This document shows positions 45,900 to 57,789 of a stretch of 64,000 bases of DNA, one piece after another (within the stretch, counting starts at the first letter, position 1; each line of letters begins with the position of its first letter). A program made the translations under genes and the position numbers. A model generated the notes under the pieces. That model was not told where the DNA came from. It made no database searches and was given only the letters and a program-made list of their open reading frames with translations. Where the stretch lies: the NCBI GenBank assembly GCA_007922225.1, contig ML679974.1:2965105-3029104 (forward strand), read 5' to 3'. Source of the stretch: Emydura subglobosa. Its lineage: Eukaryota; Chordata; Testudines; Chelidae.

Positions 45900-47130
45900 A
45901 TGCCCGGGTCACCTGGCTTTAAGTCTTGTGCCTCCTGCGGTAAGGCTTTCCTGCTTAGTGACCCCCATGTCCGCTGTCTCAAGTGCTTGGGGGGACAGCA
46001 CAGGAGGGAAAAGTGCAAGATTTGTAAGGCTTTTAAGCCAAGGACCCAGAAAGACCGGGACATTAGGCTAAAAGCCATCCTGATGGAAGCAGCGCTCCGC
46101 CCGGCCTCCGAGCCATCCACCTCGGCGCTGAGTGTCTCTTCGGTGTAGAACGCACCACCGGCACCGGCGTCGACTCGGTGCAGAGAGGCAGAAGAAAAAG
46201 AGGCAGCGCATGAAGTGCAGAAATACCCCTGCGCCACCGGTATAGGCAGGGTCGAGTGCGGAGATGCACCAGCCATGTCCCGTAGAGCTTGCTCCGGTGC
46301 CTGCATCTCTAATCAGGGAGCCTCCCCCAAGTCCTGGGAGTGGGGGAGTGCCCCTGCCGATGCTGTCGACACCGGAGGCTTGTCAGGCGACAAGAGCCCT
46401 AATGGCCTTGCCCACGCCTCTGCGCCCCCCCCTCCCCCCCCCCCGCTGAGGGAGAGAGGGCTTATGTCCGGGGCCAAACCTGCATTGGGTCCCCCCGAAG
46501 GGCGGTCAAGACCCCCCAGCAGGGGTGGAAAAGTCTCCTGCCGGACGGCCATCAAGGGTAGAGTGTAGAGGCTGCCAGCAACTCCGAGGCTAGCTTGTTG
46601 AGACAATTCTCCCCTTGGCACCGAAGTCGGTCACCAATCCTGGAGGCAGCACAGACAAAGCGGCACTGCTTGAGGGCCGCCTCGCAGTGCAGGGACAGTT
46701 CACCTTCCCAGTCCCCAGTACCGAGACAGTCACCTGCAACTATGTGGTGCAGGACCCAGTCACCGGTGGGGAGCCCGGCTTCGAAGGCTGCACCCGCGCC
46801 GATGCAACGCAGATCCCGGTCAACCGAGTCTGGTTCGGCATTGTGAGGCTCCAGGCGGCACCGCTCCCGCTCCCTAGGGACAAACGGCACCGAAATTGGT
46901 TGGTGCCGAGACGGCGGGGGTCCACATTGACCTCCTCGGAGCGCGCCTCCGCTCACTGGCACCGGTCGCGGAGGCAGTCCCCATCGTCCGACACATCAGA
47001 GGCGTCGAGAGGATGATCCCCGGCACAGAGCGGCACCAAGGACAAGAGGCGAGCTCGATGCCACCGGTCCAGTGGTTCGGGATCTCGAAGGAGCAGGGAC
47101 ACTCAGGGAACCAGCCAACACCCCCACGAG
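45900..47130 (+). pseudogene. DIRS ORF1 (gag-like) N-terminal part, copy 2
   Basis: ATG at 45900 begins MPGSPGFKSCASCGKAF and stays open to 46148. The cluster CASCGKAF, VRCLKCLGGQHRREKCKIC has Cys/His spacing suggesting zinc binding and is intact here, whereas copy 1 has a stop before it. KPRTQKDRDIRLKAILME follows. A stop at 46146-46148 and later frameshifts end the frame. Further on, frames such as MLRQFSPWHRSRSPILEA and RRSRSTESGS show the Ser/Arg-rich part. The C-terminal half was removed by the deletion at about 47131. Confidence 0.75.
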
Positions 47131-48370
47131 GCTTCCATGTGTCTATACTCCCCAGCCACAGGCCGATTCCTCCCTTTCACAATAACTGGGGCCTATTACC
47201 AATTTACGCCCTACTCTTTGCCTCTCGTCAGCCCCCAGGGTGTTCACCATATGCATGGTGGTGGCCCACCAAAGGTGCAGGGGTGTGCAGATCTTCCTGT
47301 ACCTGGACGGCTGGTTAAACAGGGGCAGGTCCAGGTCCCACCTGTAGGACAGTGTGACCCTCACCTGCGCCACATGCAGCAGTCTGGAACTCATAAACGA
47401 GGAGAAATCGACACTAACCCCGGTGCAACGTATGGAATTCATTGGGGCCACCCTGGACGCTTCCCAGGCCAGAGCCTTCCTTCCGTAACCTTGGTTCAAG
47501 GCTATGACTGCGATTATTGCCCAGCTGCACCGGTGCCCCATGACAACATCCAGGCACTGCCTACAGCTGTTAGGCCACATGGTGCCTGCTTGTACGTAGT
47601 GCAGCTAGCTCACCTGAGGCTCAGGCTGCTCCAAGCATGGTTGGCCTCGGCGTACGTGCTGAACAAACACCCCTTGAACAGGGTGGTCACGGTTCCCCCG
47701 TCAGTCCTGGCCTCCCTAACCTGGTGGCGGTCTCCTAGGTCAGTGATCAGAGGCATCCCTTTCAGAGATCCGGCCCTGTCAATCACCCTGATCTCTGATG
47801 CCTTGGATGTGGGTGGGGAGCCCACATCAGCGCCAACCTGGGCACTCAGGGGCTCTGGACGGAGGAAGAGAGGCGCCTGCACATCAATGTAAAAGGTCAG
47901 GGCCATAAGACTAGCGTGCAAGGTGTTCCTCAGGTTCCTGGCGGGCAGGGTGGTGCAGGTGCTGACGGACAACACTGCAGCCATGTTTTATATAAACAGA
48001 CTGGGGGGAGGGGGCGCGTGCTCCTCCGCCCTCTGCCAGGAAGCCATCTGCCTGTGGGACTTTGCAGTGAGGCACGACTTCCACTTGTCTGCCTCTCACC
48101 TTCCGGGGGTGAGGAATGACGAGGCGGATCGCCTCAGCAGGTCGTTTCTACCCTGCCACGGCTGGTCATTGCACCCAGAGGTCATGATTTTGATCTTCCT
48201 CAAGGGGTGTGTTCATCGACTGGACTTGTTCATGTTGTCTAGGAACAAGAAGTGCCTGAGGTTCGGCTCACTCTGGGGTCATGAGCCAGGCTCGATATCT
48301 GCAATGTTCCTCATAAAATGGACGGGGACCCTCAGATATGTGTTCCCTCCCATTCTGTCCTGCCCAAGGT
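47131..48370 (+). pseudogene. DIRS reverse transcriptase (C-terminal part) and RNase H, copy 2
   Basis: It starts in the middle of the RT at FHVSILPSHRP, then ITGAYYQFTPYSLPLVSPQG. The catalytic box reads YLDGW (47300-47314) where copy 1 has YLDDW, so the second Asp is changed to Gly. The RNase H part shows SVLASLTWWRSPRSVIRGIP, LISDALDVGG, FLRFLAGRVVQVLTDNTAAM and FYINRLGG. Frameshifts occur between these. The N-terminal RT fingers are deleted, so no activity is possible even without the other lesions. Confidence 0.8.
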
Positions 48371-48639
48371 CCTCCTGAAAATTAAGAGGGACAGGGCAAA
48401 CATGATACTCATCGCCCTGGCCTGGTCGAGACAGCATTGGTTCAGTATGCTGATGGACCTATCGATTGCCCCGCTCGTGGAGCTCCCGAGGTGGCACGAT
48501 CTGCTTTTACAGGACCATGGTTGCCTGCTCCGCTCGGACCTGGATTCCCTGTACCTCACAGCCTGGAGGCTCTGTGACTGACGGAGGGAGAGAGAGCCAG
48601 CTTGGCGCCGGTCCAACAAGTTCTGCTGGGCAGCAGAAA

Positions 48640-49613
48640 ACCTTCAACATAGGTCGTGTATCGGGCTACGTGGAAGCGGTTTACCTGTTGGGCGGAGTCC
48701 CAGAGTATTCCGCCAAGCCTCTCTTATCCAGGTGATCCTGGAGTATTTGCTCCAGCTAAAGCTTCAGGGCCTGGCGCTGGCCTCTCTGAGGGGTCACCTG
48801 GCGGCCATCCAGGCCTTCCATTAGCTGCTAAAGGGAAGATCCCTGTTCTCCCACCCCATCACGGTTAGGTTTCTCAAGGGGGTGGAGAGGCTCTATCCGC
48901 ATGTCCGTGACCCGATGCCTCTCTGGGATCTGAACTTGGTCCTCTCCAGACTCATGGGCACCCCCTTTGAGCCCATGGCTTCATGCCCTCTGCTCATCCT
49001 TTCATGGAAGGTAGCCTCCCTGGTGGCCATTACCTCAGGTAGGAAGGTCTCCGAGATTAGAGCTCTGACCTCAGAGCCCCCTTATACTATATTCTACAAG
49101 GATAAGGTGCAGTTGAGGCCGCATCCAGCCTTCCTGCTCAAGGTGGTTTCCCAATTTCATTATAACCAAGATATTTTTCTCCCCATGTTTTTTCCCAAAC
49201 CACATGGTTCGGAGGAGGAGCGGAGGTGGCACTCGCTAGATGTGAGACGAGCCTTGGCCTACTACATCGAGAGGGCAAAGCCATTCCCGAAATTGACGCA
49301 GCTCTTCGTTGCAGTGGCAGACCGGATGAAAAGATCACCTGTCTCCACCCAGTGCATCTCTACGTGGATCACCTCCTGCATCAAGTGCTGCTATAAGCAG
49401 ACGAATGTGCCACTTCCGGGTGTCATCGCAGCACACTCAACCCAGGCTCAGGTCTCCTCTGTGGCCTTCCTGGAAAGAGTGCCCCTGCAGGACATCTGCA
49501 AAGCTACCACCTGGTCGTCGGTGCACACCTTCATGTACCAGTACGCCATTGTTCAGCGGGCGAGAGAGGACGCGGGTTTTGGCAGAGCCATGCTGAGGGC
49601 AGCTCACCCGTAA
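48640..49613 (+). pseudogene. DIRS tyrosine recombinase, copy 2 (243-codon frame intact)
   Basis: From 48882 to 49613 the frame is uninterrupted: MERLYPHVRDPMPLWDLNLV, FEPMASCPLLILSWKVASL, AITSGRKVSEIRALTSEPPY with the box I Arg, RPHPAFLLKVVSQFHYNQDI, AHSTQAQVSSVAFLERVP, KATTWSSVHTFMYQYAIV. The N-terminal part before 48882 is out of frame. The HxxR motif reads HSTQ: its Arg (49443-49445) is Gln, one transition away. The residue before the nucleophile Tyr (49542-49544) is Gln instead of His. So it keeps two of the expected catalytic positions and has lost two. Confidence 0.85.
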
Positions 49614-49648
49614 CTCCTACTCACCTTCAAGGTATTGCTTTTGAATCA

Positions 49649-49748
49649 CCTATATTGGAATGGATATGAGCAATCACTCGAAGTAGAAAACAGGGTTACT
49701 TTCCAGTAACTATTGTTCTTCGAGATGTGTTGCTCATGTCCATTCCAC
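49649..49748 (+). repeat. DIRS internal complementary region, copy 2
   Basis: GGAATGGATATGAGCAATCA, then CTCGAAGTAGAAAACAGGGT, then CTTCGAGATGTGTTGCTCAT. The halves are complementary to the left and right outer ends of the element, as in copy 1. Confidence 0.85.
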
Positions 49749-49764
49749 AACCCACCCTCCGTCC

Positions 49765-49978
49765 CCACTGTCAGAGTTGGCTAAAAGAAGGGACTTAGGG
49801 GCCTTAGGGTCAGTGGTGCCTCATATACTGCAGCATGCGTGCGGGAGTCCAGGGGCACCAGAGCCAACCCTATGGGGTCTGCTAAGGGAAAAGAGTTCCG
49901 GGAACCTGTGCACATATATTGGAATGGACATGAGCAACACATCTCGAAGAACAACAGTTACTGGTAAGTAACCATGTT
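49765..49978 (+). repeat. DIRS copy 2, right inverted terminal repeat
   Basis: It contains TGCCTCATATACTGCAGCAT and ends ATCTCGAAGAACAACAGTTA, then CTGGTAAGTAACCATGTT. Reverse complement of 45560-45775 with scattered changes. Confidence 0.8.
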
Positions 49979-50269
49979 GTTATGTGTGCCAGTATCCATA
50001 AGATACAGCACGTAAAAGAATAAAGTGCATCAGCTCAAAAAGTCTTGATGTTCATGTACATTACTAATTATACTTGAACTGTTAATGATTCATCTCTTAA
50101 TTGATTTGTTTCACATTAGCTGAACTGGTTAATCAAAGTGAAACATGATTTGTATGATGCAGTTGAATATGTTTGGGGGCATTACACCTGAGCTAAAAAC
50201 TTTTAGCTATGAGCAAGCCAAAAAAACAACCCAGCAACCACCACAGAAAATATTTTAAGCATGGCTATC

Positions 50270-50570
50270 TGAGGCTACATCTTCACTGACGGCGGCAAAT
50301 TCACTGCCGTCAGATTGATTTCTCTGAATCAACTGAGCGGTCAGTGAAGACCCGCTCAGTCGATCCAGAAATCGACATATTAAGGCCACCTTCTCAAGTG
50401 GCGTAGCGCTGCATCGATGGGAATGCGGTTCCCGTCAGCGCAGTGCAGTGAAGACGGCATGCAGAACAGAAGCAGGGAGGTCGACCGGCGTTACAGAAGT
50501 TTTTTGTGTAGCTTGTATAACTCCGGTCGACTGCCGCCGAATCTCGGAGTTAAGTATAGACAAGCCCTGA
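50270..50570. mobile_element. Harbinger-like MITE, second copy
   Basis: Related to 7511-7800. It starts GGCTACATCTTCACTGACGG and ends AGTATAGACAAGCCC, with TGA at both borders (50270-50272, 50568-50570), likely a changed TTA/TWA site. It shares the CGGCAAA, CGATCCAGAAATCGA and GGTCGACTGCCGCC-type blocks. Confidence 0.65.
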
Positions 50571-50860
50571 CGTGATGTAGATAGTAACTACTACATGATA
50601 TTTCCCGGGGAAAGGCCATGATTCTAACCTTCAGGTGGGCTTCAGGTGTTACCTAATCACAAATTTTGGAGGCACTAGTCACAGTTCCACAGTTAAGCTT
50701 GGGTTAATTGAGATTTTTTTACTTAAGGCAGGGTTTCAACCTTTTTTTCCTGTATGAAGAATATAATGTATATGCCGCAAAATTACATCATTTATTCTTT
50801 TAATACAGAAGGATTTTATGAGAATTTATAAGTTAACTGGTTTGAACTAAAATTAAAATC

Positions 50861-52245
50861 TTCATATTATGGTTGGATGGGACCTCAGGAGGTCATCTAG
50901 GCCCAACCACCTGCTCAAAGCAGGACCAACTCCAACTAAATCATCGCAGCCAGGGCTTTGTCAACCGGACCTTAAAAACCTCTAAGGATATACATTCCAC
51001 CACCTCCTTAGGTAATCCATTCCAGTGCTTCACCACCCTAATATCCAACCTAGACCTCCTCCACTGCCACTTGAGACCATTGCTCCTTGTTTGGCATCTG
51101 TCACCAGTGAGAACAGCCTAGCTCCATCCTCCCTGAAACCTCCCTTTCAGATAGTTGAAGGCTGCTATCTAATCCCTCCTCACTTTTCTTTTCTGCAGAC
51201 TAAACAAGCCTAGTCCCTCAGCCTCTCCTCATAAGTCATGTGCTCCAACCCCCTAATCATTTTCATTGCCCTCTCCAATTTGTTCACATGCTTTCTGTAG
51301 TGGAGGGCCCAAAACAGGACCCAGTACTCCAAATGTGGCCTCACCAATGCCAAATAGAGGGGAATAATCACTTCCCTCGATCTGCTGGCAATGCTTCCAC
51401 TAATGCAGTCCAATATGCTGTTAGCCTTCTTGGCAGTAAGGGCACACTGTTGACTCATATCCAGCTTCTTGTCCACTGTATCCCCCAGGTCCTGTTCTGC
51501 AGAACTGCTGCCTAGCCAGTCGGTCCCCAGTCTGTAGCGGGGCATGGGATTCTTCCATCCTAAGTGCAGGACTCTGCACTTGTTCTTGTTGAACCTCATC
51601 AGATTTCTTTTGGCCCAATCCTCCAAAATGTCTAGGTCACTCTATATCCTATCCTTTCCCTTCAGCGTATCTTCCGCTCCCCTGAAGTTAGTGTCATCTG
51701 CAAACTTGCTGAGGGTGAAATCTACCCCATCCTCTAGATCATTGATGAAGATGTTGAACAAAACTGTCCCCAGGACTGACTCCTGGGGCACTCCTCTTGT
51801 TACCAGCTGCCAACTATACAATTGAGCTGTTGATCACTACTCGTTGAGCCCAATGCTCTAGCCAGCTTTCTATTCACCTTATGGTCCATTCATCCAACTC
51901 ACACTTCTTTAACTTGCTGAGCAGAATACTGTGGGAGACTGTATCAAAAGCTTTGCTGAAGTCAAGATATATGTCCACTGCTTTTCCCCACATCCACAGA
52001 GCCACTCATCTCATCATAGAAGGCTAACAGGTTGGTTAGGCATGACTTGCCCTTGGTGAATCTATTCTGACTGATCCAGATCACTTCCTCTCTCAAAATG
52101 GATTCCTTGAGGACCTGCTCCATGATTTTTCCAGGGACTGAGGTGAGGCTGACTGGTCTGTAGTTCCTCAAATCCTCCTCCTTCCTTTTTTTGAATATAG
52201 GCACTATATTTGCCTTTTTCCTATTGTCTAGGACCTCCCCCAATC
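50861..52245 (-). mobile_element. CR1 LINE fragment, RT to 3' end
   Basis: The minus frame at 52243-51962 reads [35 protein letters not shown] and [19 protein letters not shown], the start of the CR1 RT. FADDTN follows near 51700 (both Asp kept). The 51626-51210 frame reads [20 protein letters not shown] and [19 protein letters not shown]. Frameshifts separate the parts. The 3' end is at about 50863 (GGTTGGATGGGACCTCAGGA on the + strand is the reverse of the usual tail). It lies antisense to SNX29. Confidence 0.85.
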
Positions 52246-52887
52246 ACCCTGAATGATCACTTTTCCTCTTAAGTGATCTCAATAATGGAATAACAAACTC
52301 TTCAAACTTTTTACATATGTAAAACTCATTGGAATCTTGTAATTAATCCAAGTTATTAATAATTTTTTTTATCTAAATGTTAGGACAATATGTAAAAGCC
52401 CAGGCTAACAACTCGGGTTCCTTTTAAGTATGACAATTGTGTGATTAGAGGTATCTCAACCAACTGTCACCCTTCCTCATAGCTGTTTGTATGTCACAGT
52501 TCTTATTGGTTGTAATAATTGGCGATATGAGGGAGACTGGGTCTGTGACAGAAAATTAGAAATGAAGATTCAGATTCAATTGTTTTGAAAGATTACTTAT
52601 CTGAAACTAATATAACAGGTGGAAAGGCCTTGGAGGCACATTCTCCCTTAATGGAAAGATGTTAAATTGTACATTTGGCAGCTAAACTGGTTAGGAAGGA
52701 AAGTATGCAATGTCTCAGAAGGAAGAGGGAGTCCAAATAGCAATGCCCAAAAAAAGGGAAAGGACCTCCCTCCAATATGGCTTCAGGAACTTTGGGTATT
52801 GTAGATTAACAAGATGGAAATGTAGGACTCAGTTTATGGGAACCTATTTAAAACACAATTCCACATTCCCTGTTAGGGTTCAACTAT
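52246..52887. other. Intron, nothing recognised
   Basis: Short stretch between the CR1 5' break and the LTR. No motif recognised. Confidence 0.5.
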
Positions 52888-53441
52888 GTACTGTGGCAGA
52901 TGGCCGGCTTCCCCTTAGTGAGTCTCACTTGTTTGTAGTGGGCCGGGAAGTTGCCCGTCACCCCGTCTGCCCAGGGGATGGGGTAGGGACCCGGGCCCAC
53001 CCGCTCCTCCGGGTCCCAGCCCAGGGGCCCTTTGAGAAGCAGCTATGTGCTGCTGGTACTGCGTTTCCAAGCCGCACACTCTTCCCCTGGGCTAATTTTC
53101 CCCCTCCTTCAGTCCTTTTGGCTTCTTGAGCCGGTACCTTCCTCCTGGCCGCTCCACACCAGAACTCTGCTCTCCAGTCCGTTCCTCTGCACAACTCAGC
53201 ACTCCTAATACTGCTCGGCTCGGCTCGGCACTCCTACTCCCTCCAGTTCGTGCCCTGACTGTTTGGAGCAGAGGGCTTTTATGGAGCACCTGGCTGGTCC
53301 TTATTCAGCCTCAGCTGCTCCTAATTGCCCCGAGTGGCTCTGAGTTAGTCAGCAGGGAACAAGGCTCGGAGCATTCTGGTGCTCACATATCTCCCATCCA
53401 CTACTTTTCTGCTGCTTTCTGTCTTCGCCCTATCACAGTAC
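52888..53441 (-). repeat. Solo LTR, GTAC at both borders
   Basis: On the minus strand it begins TGTGATAGGGCG (53437) and ends CTGCCACA (52892), the TG...CA ends of an LTR, with GTAC on each side (52888-52891, 53438-53441). A TATA-like CATAAAAGCCC lies about 157 bases from its 5' end, preceded by CAATTAGGAGCAGCTGAGGC. No internal retroviral or Gypsy sequence adjoins it, so it is a solo LTR. A second member of the family lies at 62253-62880. Confidence 0.7.
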
Positions 53442-56400
53442 ATATGACCAAAATGTGAAGTCCACTATGAGCATGCCACATATGCTATTGAAAAACTGTG
53501 AAGAGCTATAACTAGTCACAGTTGATGGCTCTCTCAGGTCCCTCATAGTAGGGTATCTCCTTTAGACTGCTGCCCCTTAAGACCCTCTTCCGCTTTACCT
53601 AAAACAAAACAAAAAGGGTCTCAGGTTGCTTTCTAGATAATAGCACTATGGCACTGAAAGATACCATCAACAGAGTTTCAATACTAAATGACGTTTAATT
53701 ATTTGTTATGCAGGATGAAGAAAGGGGGTATAAAGTGGAGAATGTAATACTAAATTAAACTTTTTAAAAATATCTAATTTCAATCTAATTATGCAATGCC
53801 AATGGAAATATGATTAATTGGAAACTTTAACACTCTTTTTGAGTCTATATAGAGCTATGAAAGCTGGACAGGAACATATCACTTGGTTTATTTTAAATAT
53901 TGTGGATAACATGAAATTAGGAGGCGGCAATTACACTTAATCCTTTACCACACAGCAAGCAGACGTAAGTCTTCACAGCAAAAGTAAGAGGGTTCTTACT
54001 TTCTCACCATTAATCTGGACTCAACAGAGGTTCATTTCTGGTTCAACTTTTCTGGAGGAAGGCTTTCAATTTCCAATCATTCTGCAATCCAAAAATTGCA
54101 GCATCATATAGCACATTTGAGTCTGAAAGTAAATGGAACTATTCTGCTAGATACCCAATGAAGTTCAGCCTAGAATAGTAACAAGAATTTTTAAATGTAG
54201 GCTCAAGTTACTGACACAACCTAATAAAAATATTGAGAAAGTCATACTTATTTTGTCACAATTGTGCTGCCATCAAGCAATCCATACTTCTGCTTCAGTA
54301 GTTTAAACAGACACTATTAAAATAAAGGGAAGGGTTTTCCCTTGGGACTATCTTAAGAAATGATTACTATATAAAAATGACAATATAGAACATTAAAGAG
54401 ATCAGAACTCTGAGGAATTTATTTGGCAATTAGGCTGCTGCTATATTCTGTATTTAAAGGCAACACAGCAGTGTCAAGTCAGATTTCTGGTCAATGTAAC
54501 CTCAGTTTAATTCAGTCCCTTAATAGAAGTTTGCTAAATCCCATGGGAAAGGAACTATTCATTACTTAACTATTACATTTTAATAAAGTTCTTGAAGGTG
54601 TTATGCGTTTTAGGATATTTTTAATTTCTTATGTATGTAAACTACAAAAACAAGTCTTTTTTCCTCAGCTGGAAAGGGGAGAGATGAGATTTAAAATTAG
54701 AAAACACAGATACTGTTTAATTTCCGTCTACTAAATGATAACAGGATTAAGTAACTCATTCATGGGAAATATTATATTTTATACCACATCCGGGAAGAAA
54801 CATTTATCATTAACACTGCAGACATATTTCTATCTATATAACTATTCAGTTTCAAATGAGGAGGGTTAAACATCAAAATATTTTCAAAACACGATAAACA
54901 CTAGAATCTTAAAGGGGCATTTTTCAGTTTGGGAAGATGGACAGGAAATCTCTATATATTGAGACAACTAATACCATTTAAAATGTTAAAATTGTATTAT
55001 TGCATCAAAGGGCTCAAAAAAGACACGAAGTACACATTCACTTCAGGAAGGTGGTAAATCACTTAAGATTTCCTAATTAAGGCAATTTCAAAGCAAGTTG
55101 CCATAGTCCAGTTCACATCTCATTTTCTAATGTGCCTCTTTATAAATCAGTTGGCCTAATATTACTTATTTTTCCTGGGCATATATTTTATAGCATCAGC
55201 AGCAGTGATCAAAATTCTAACACAGCACCCTGTGATATGTGAATTTGTATAGCTCTTTTCATCCATGGATCTCAAAGCATATAAAAACTTTGGAGCCTGA
55301 TTTAACATTCGCTGAAGTTGTCTTTCCATTGACTTGAGTGGTGATAGATCAGGCTTGAGGGAACCCTGATTGGAACTGGGAGGGAGGAGACAGGGAACAA
55401 AAAAGGACCTAGGGAGTGTGGGGAAGGGACAGTTTGGCTAGACAAAGAAACTGGGAGGAAGACTGGGGTTTGGGGTGGGCAAGGGGCAAGAAATAGGACT
55501 GGAATAAGGACAGGCTGGAGAAGACAGGAACAGATGTGTCAGGTGGGTGGAGCGAATAGGGGCAGAACAGTCTATTCCCACTAAAGCATGCTCCCCTCCA
55601 GAACCTGGACTAGAACCCAAGATTCCTAAGTATTACTATTCCTCTGCAGTCAGTAAATAGTTGTGAAACCCACTAGTAAAATGTGCCTCTCAACTCTATC
55701 TAGTGGCTGGCCCACAGGGGATGACATCCTACTGTTGCTATCAGTTACTCTGTTAGCTCAAGTGCCAGAGGTCTGTGCTGTGGATCTAAAGGTTACAACC
55801 CTGCTGATGACCCATCAAGATGTCAATTTGGTGCTACATAATAGACATTCTGTTTTTCAGTTTGTTTTTTTAAAACCCCCAGGAAATTACACCCAAAAAA
55901 GTTATGTTAAAAAAAATACTAAGGTAAAAAAGGCAATTGTGCAAAAAAGTTAGGAAATGATAAGTCTAAGGATTGCTTATGCAATCTAATTCACCCCCCC
56001 TTCCCCCACCCCATTCTCATGCATCCTGATACAATCTTTTATTTGAGTATGTGACATATAAACAGACTAGCCAGGTGGCTAATTTTTTGGGGGAGAGAGG
56101 GTTCTTTTCAAAATTACACATAATTTCCCATTTTTGTGTAGTAAATATTACATAGTTCTGACAAAACAAATTTGTTTTCCAAACTCTCTCTGATTAGACA
56201 AATACAGCATAAACTTACATTTCAATATAAAAATTGACATCTTTTATACATCTCTAACAGCAGGGCGATTTTTGTTAGCCTAATATTCAGTCTCATATTG
56301 ATTCAAGTAGTAGGAAGTGGTTGTCAATAGTTTTGCAATGGTATTCTACAACAAAAAATATAAAATATATTTTAAAGTTTTAACACGTGAACATTTTATA

Positions 56401-56785
56401 TTTCAACCAATTTAGTGGTTATTAACCTTTTATCAAAACATGCCCTTTTTAAAGCTAATTTCACTGGCATAGACAATATTGTAACTTCACAAGGTTTTAT
56501 AATTAAATGATATAGTTAGCTTTTTCCTGTAGAAGTTTTTCCCAAGGCAAATCAAGCTATTACAGACTTTTTTGACGAGGGAGTTTTAGCCTTTGATAAC
56601 AGTACTGCTTTGAAAATAAAGTAAAAATACTTCACTAGCAGTCATGAGAAGTACTGGACCACAATGCATTACAGGCAAAGAAAAGAACATATTGCAGATG
56701 AAAATAAATATTAAAATCCCAGCAGCAATTCAAGAATAATCAGGAACTTGCTTAAAAGGATGAAGACATTAGGATATGCTAACAG
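53442..56785. other. Intron without a recognised gene
   Basis: A/T-rich, 3.3 kb, with scattered short frames. A purine-rich tract occurs at 55370-55560. No exon or named repeat. Confidence 0.5.
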
Positions 56786-57745
56786 GTGAACTTTTGGACT
56801 TGAGGGAGATTTCTAGTGGAGTTCTCCTAGGATTGTTTTAGGGGCACATCTTATTTAATATTTTTATTAATGAGCTTGGCACAAAAAGTAGGCGTGTGCT
56901 AAAGAAATTTGCTGATACAAAGTTGGGAGGAATCATCAATACAGCAGGAGATCAGAATATTTTACAAGAAGAACAGGATGACCTTGAAGACTGGATTAAC
57001 AGAAATGGGATGCAATTAAATAGTGCTAAATGCAAGGTTATGCCCTCAAGTTTTAATAATAAGACTTTCTGCTCTAAACTGGTGTTCATCATTTGGAAGC
57101 AAGAAAGGAGTAGAGGGACCTAGGTGTGTGGGTTAATCACACTAGCAGTGTTTCTCAACCTTTTTGATACCAGAGACCGGCTTCCTATACTGTGTCAGGG
57201 TGATCTCAGGCATCCTATACTGTGTCAGGGAGATCTCAGGGACAGGTGTCGGTCCATGGACCGGTCGTTGAGAAACACTGGATCACAGGATAACTATGAG
57301 CCACAAATGTGATGCTACTGCAAAAAAAGGCAAAGGCAGTCAGTTGTAGGATGTGTCATGTGAGGCATTTCCAATATTAATACCTTTGTACAAAGCACTG
57401 GTAAGACCTCATTTGGAATACTGTGTACAATTCTGCTCACCCATGTTCAAGAAAGATTAATTTAAATCGGAACAGGTGCAGAGAAGAGCTATGAAGATGA
57501 TCAGGGGACTGGAAGGCCTATTTTACTAGATATGTGACTAAAGAACTTGGCTTGTTTAGATGAGCAAAAGGATCACTGAGACATATCGGGGTAAACATCA
57601 GGGAGGGGAAAGAGCTATTTAAGTTAAAGGATGATGTTGCCACAAGAACAAATGAGTATAAACTGACCATGGACAAATTCGAGCTGGAAATCAGAAGAAA
57701 GTTCTGAAACAGCCTCCCAATAGGAGTTGTGGTGGGGTACAACTT
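56786..57745 (+). mobile_element. CR1 LINE fragment with hAT MITE inside
   Basis: The plus frame around 56896-57123 reads LKKFADTKLGGIINTAGDQN, DDLEDWINRNGMQLN and SAKCKVM, a CR1 RT with one catalytic Asp codon missing (FADTK instead of FADDTK). LFNIFINELGTKSR precedes it. The 57400-57740 part (GGAATACTGTGTACAATTCT, AGAAGAGCTATGAAGATGAT) is the CR1 C-terminal block. Between these, 57146-57280 is a separate transposon. Sense to SNX29, old. Confidence 0.75.
57146..57280. mobile_element. hAT-like MITE with 14-bp inverted ends, nested in CR1
   Basis: It begins CAGTGTTTCTCAAC and ends GTTGAGAAACACTG, a perfect 14-bp inverted repeat. ATCACA on both sides nearby is a possible remnant of the 8-bp duplication. 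Inside, a 30-bp unit containing ATCCTATACTGTGTCAGGG is repeated in tandem twice (about 57180-57240). Confidence 0.75.
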
Positions 57746-57789
57746 AATTCGTATTAAGAACATACTGTACTAATTTATGAATGGTACTG

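Larger units (their letters stand above)
45560..49978 (+). mobile_element. DIRS retrotransposon, internally deleted, copy 2
   Basis: Same subfamily and orientation as copy 1, 4.4 kb. GTT at 45560-45562 and 49976-49978. Terminal repeats, internal complementary region and the right half of the coding part are complete. At about 47131 the sequence jumps from the end of the SR-rich part of ORF1 to the middle of the RT (GFHVSILPSHRPIPP). This corresponds to positions 35640 to 38281 of copy 1, about 1.7 kb once the CR1 is left out. ORF1's C-terminus and the RT N-terminus are therefore gone. Confidence 0.9.

Noticed and set aside
34064..49978. Intact endogenous retrovirus or domesticated gene
   Set aside because: Recombinase, RT type and terminal arrangement are those of DIRS; all genes carry stops, frameshifts or lost catalytic residues, so neither reading fits.
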